A DNA stretch of 5,517 nucleotides, taken from positions 1-5,517 of the forward strand of contig JAEZGP010000203.1 of NCBI GenBank assembly GCA_023437285.1, read 5' to 3'. The notes under the pieces are model-generated. The model saw nothing but the letters and a program-made list of their open reading frames with translations, did not search any database and was not told the origin of the DNA. The stretch comes from Actinomycetes bacterium. GTDB lineage: Bacteria; Actinomycetota; Actinomycetes; Mycobacteriales; Micromonosporaceae. This document shows, in pieces, positions 4,387-5,517 of this stretch; the stretch's first letter is position 1; each line of letters opens with the position of its first letter. A program made the position numbers and the translations under genes.

Positions 4387-5517
4387 GCTTGTCCCTGATC
4401 GTGGCGGCGCGCGCGTGGCCCAGGCCGTCGAGCCGGTCCAGCGCGCGCCGCCACGCCCGGTCGGCCGCGTCGTCGTCGCCGAGTCGGGCGTACGCGTCGC
4501 CCAGGTGCTCGGCGAGTTCGGCCTCGTGGAACAGGTCGCCGAGCGCGACCATCGTCGCGACCGCGTCCTCGAGGCAGTCGACCGCCCGCCGGACCTCGCC
4601 CTGCGCCAGGTACGCGTGGGCCAGGCTGTCCGTGGTGAACGCCTCCGTGCGCCGGTCGCCCAGCCGGCGCAGCAGGTCCAGCGCGGTCCGACAGTGCACC
4701 ACCGCGTCCGCGGGGCGGCCGAGCAGGGTCTCGTACCAGCCGACCGCGTTGAGCGCACGCGCCTCGCCCGGCTCGTCGCCACACGCGCGGAACAGGTCGA
4801 GCGCCTTCTGGCTGTGCCGCAACGCTCCGGCGAGGTCGCCGCCCTGATGCTCGATGAGGTATCCGATGTTGTGGTGCGTGCGGGCCAGCCCGTCCATGTC
4901 ACCGACCTCCGCGTACATGATCAGGGCCTCCCGGAGGCGCTCGTGGGCCGCCTCCCACGACCGCAGCCACATCGCGGCCCGCCCGGTCCCGGCGAGGCAT
5001 CGGGCCTGGGCCGCCCGGTCGCCGGTGCGCCGGGCGGCGGCCAGGCCGGCCTCGTGCACGGCCGCCCAGTCCTCCCACCGGCCGAGCCGTTCGAACACCT
5101 CGGTCAGTACGCAGGCCAGCTGCCAGCAGTGCTCGTCCAGCCCGGCGTCCGCCGCCACGGACACGGCGTTCACCAGCGCCTGGTATTCGGCCGTGAACCA
5201 CGCCAGGGCGGCCATGTCGTCCGCGACCACGTCGAGAACCACGCCGTCGGCCGGTGGCGGCAGCGACAGCGGGTCGCGGAAGACGTCCAGGACGCCGGCG
5301 TTGGCGTGGGCGCTGTGCAGGTAGTGGTCGAGCAGGCGGCGGCGCGCCACGGCCGCGTCGGCATCGGCGGCCGCCAGCTCCGCGGCGTACCAGAACAGCA
5401 GGTCGTGGTTGGCGAACCGCGGACCGCAGGTGATGAGGTTGGCGCTGGCCAGCTCGCGCAGGAGCCGGCCCGCCTCGCCCGGCGTGACCCCGGCGGCGCT
5501 CGCGGCCGGCGCCACGG
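4358..5517 (-). CDS. AfsR/SARP-like (NB-ARC-TPR) transcriptional regulator, C-terminal part, truncated by the window edge
   Basis: This is the C-terminal 385 or more residues of a large regulator; the reading frame is open to the right edge. A GTG at 5515 could be called a start, but the protein there is already inside a winged-helix-like segment (SAAGVTPGEAGRLLRELASANLI) leading to FANHDLLFWYAAELA, the FHDLLRxYA-type motif found between NB-ARC and TPR regions of AfsR/DnrI-type proteins. It is therefore treated as 5'-partial. A linker with AALAWFTAEYQALVNAV (102-118, counted from 5515) follows, again family-typical. Residues about 130-370 hold six helical TPR-type repeats, whose G-D/H junctions fall at 165, 205, 246, 286, 326 and 366. 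No DNA-binding or P-loop motif is in view, so a BTAD/SARP N-terminus is inferred and a plain NB-ARC-TPR protein is possible. It would be a cytoplasmic signal-responsive regulator, often tied to secondary metabolism. The last eight residues (SRPCSPSC) are coded within the convergent overlap with the protease gene. Confidence 0.85.
   Translation of the reverse strand, partial: VAPAASAAGVTPGEAGRLLRELASANLITCGPRFANHDLLFWYAAELAAADADAAVARRRLLDHYLHSAHANAGVLDVFRDPLSLPPPADGVVLDVVADDMAALAWFTAEYQALVNAVSVAADAGLDEHCWQLACVLTEVFERLGRWEDWAAVHEAGLAAARRTGDRAAQARCLAGTGRAAMWLRSWEAAHERLREALIMYAEVGDMDGLARTHHNIGYLIEHQGGDLAGALRHSQKALDLFRACGDEPGEARALNAVGWYETLLGRPADAVVHCRTALDLLRRLGDRRTEAFTTDSLAHAYLAQGEVRRAVDCLEDAVATMVALGDLFHEAELAEHLGDAYARLGDDDAADRAWRRALDRLDGLGHARAATIRDKLSRPCSPSC
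4400..4455 (+). terminator. Strong stem-loop 14 bases past the protease stop (likely U-less terminator)
   Basis: CGTGGCGGCGCGCGC at 4400-4414 is the perfect 15-base reverse complement of GCGCGCGCCGCCACG at 4441-4455. Past a one-base bulge (4415) the stem can continue with TGG (4416-4418)/CCA (4438-4440), then one mismatch and CC (4420-4421)/GG (4435-4436), leaving a 13-base loop. No T-run follows, as in the U-less hairpin terminators often predicted in high-GC actinomycetes. Its place just after the protease TGA fits a terminator for the + transcript. It lies wholly inside the - strand regulator gene, near its 3' end, so its effect on that mRNA is unclear. Confidence 0.55.

Noticed and set aside
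3192..4847. 551-codon + strand frame overlapping the protease 3' half and the antisense of the regulator
   Set aside because: Its composition is Arg/His/Gln-rich and low in complexity, with no domain, and it crosses two well-supported genes.
1930..4902. 990-codon open frame on the - strand, antisense to the protease
   Set aside because: Its protein is Arg/Gly/Val-rich without recognisable motifs, it spans both the protease and the regulator, and the opposite frame has clear domain signatures. Long antisense frames are expected in DNA with GC-rich third positions.
5513..5515. GTG at 5515 as the true start of the TPR regulator
   Set aside because: The residues after it are already mid-domain for this family, and the frame stays open to the edge, so the gene most likely continues beyond the window.
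1924..5517. Protease plus NB-ARC-TPR protein as an immune or conflict-type system
   Set aside because: The genes are convergent, not co-transcribed, and the protease has a Sec signal peptide and Ig-like extracellular modules, so it would not act inside the cell with the TPR protein.
3..5517. bldA-type TTA codon control
   Set aside because: The few TTA strings (as in CTT ACG and CTT ATC) are out of frame; I see no in-frame TTA in any of the four genes.

Overview
The window is very GC-rich, densely coded DNA with strong G/C preference at third codon positions and GTG/ATG starts. This points to an actinomycete. A Micromonosporaceae-like soil actinobacterium is my guess from the gene types (AfsR-type TPR regulator, secreted subtilase with Ig-like repeats), but the sequence does not prove it. 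There are four genes: three on the + strand and one on the - strand, which runs off the right edge.

Left part (3-1816): a two-gene sulfur-metabolism operon. metY encodes O-acetylhomoserine sulfhydrylase, the PLP enzyme of direct sulfhydrylation to homocysteine. It overlaps by ATGA a small YccU-type CoA-binding Rossmann protein, so the two are probably translationally coupled. The stop codon of the second gene sits inside two interleaved 8-bp inverted repeats that could form a pseudoknot or competing hairpins.

Middle (1817-4386): a 107-bp intergenic region carries a tandem 11-bp direct repeat (10/11 identical), a candidate operator. It leads into a large secreted S8 (subtilisin-like) serine protease. 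From the preferred ATG at 1924 the protein has 820 residues: signal peptide, a likely inhibitory propeptide, a catalytic domain with a complete Asp/His/Ser triad in unusual motif contexts, and three C-terminal Ig-like repeats.

Right part (4358-5517, - strand): the C-terminal portion of an AfsR/SARP-like or NB-ARC-TPR regulator, with six TPR-type repeats at a nearly exact 40-residue period. Its N-terminal part (expected NB-ARC and perhaps a DNA-binding domain) lies beyond the window. Its last codons overlap the protease gene tail-to-tail by 29 bp. Just past the protease stop, inside the regulator's coding sequence, is a perfect 15-bp inverted repeat that looks like a terminator for the protease transcript.

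The metabolic pair and the protease/regulator pair show no evident functional link. I see no mobile element, CRISPR array, tRNA or rRNA. I do not find a convincing new multi-gene system; the most noteworthy signals are the 15-bp hairpin inside the convergent overlap, the 11-bp tandem repeat upstream of the protease, and the interleaved inverted repeats after the CoA-binding gene.
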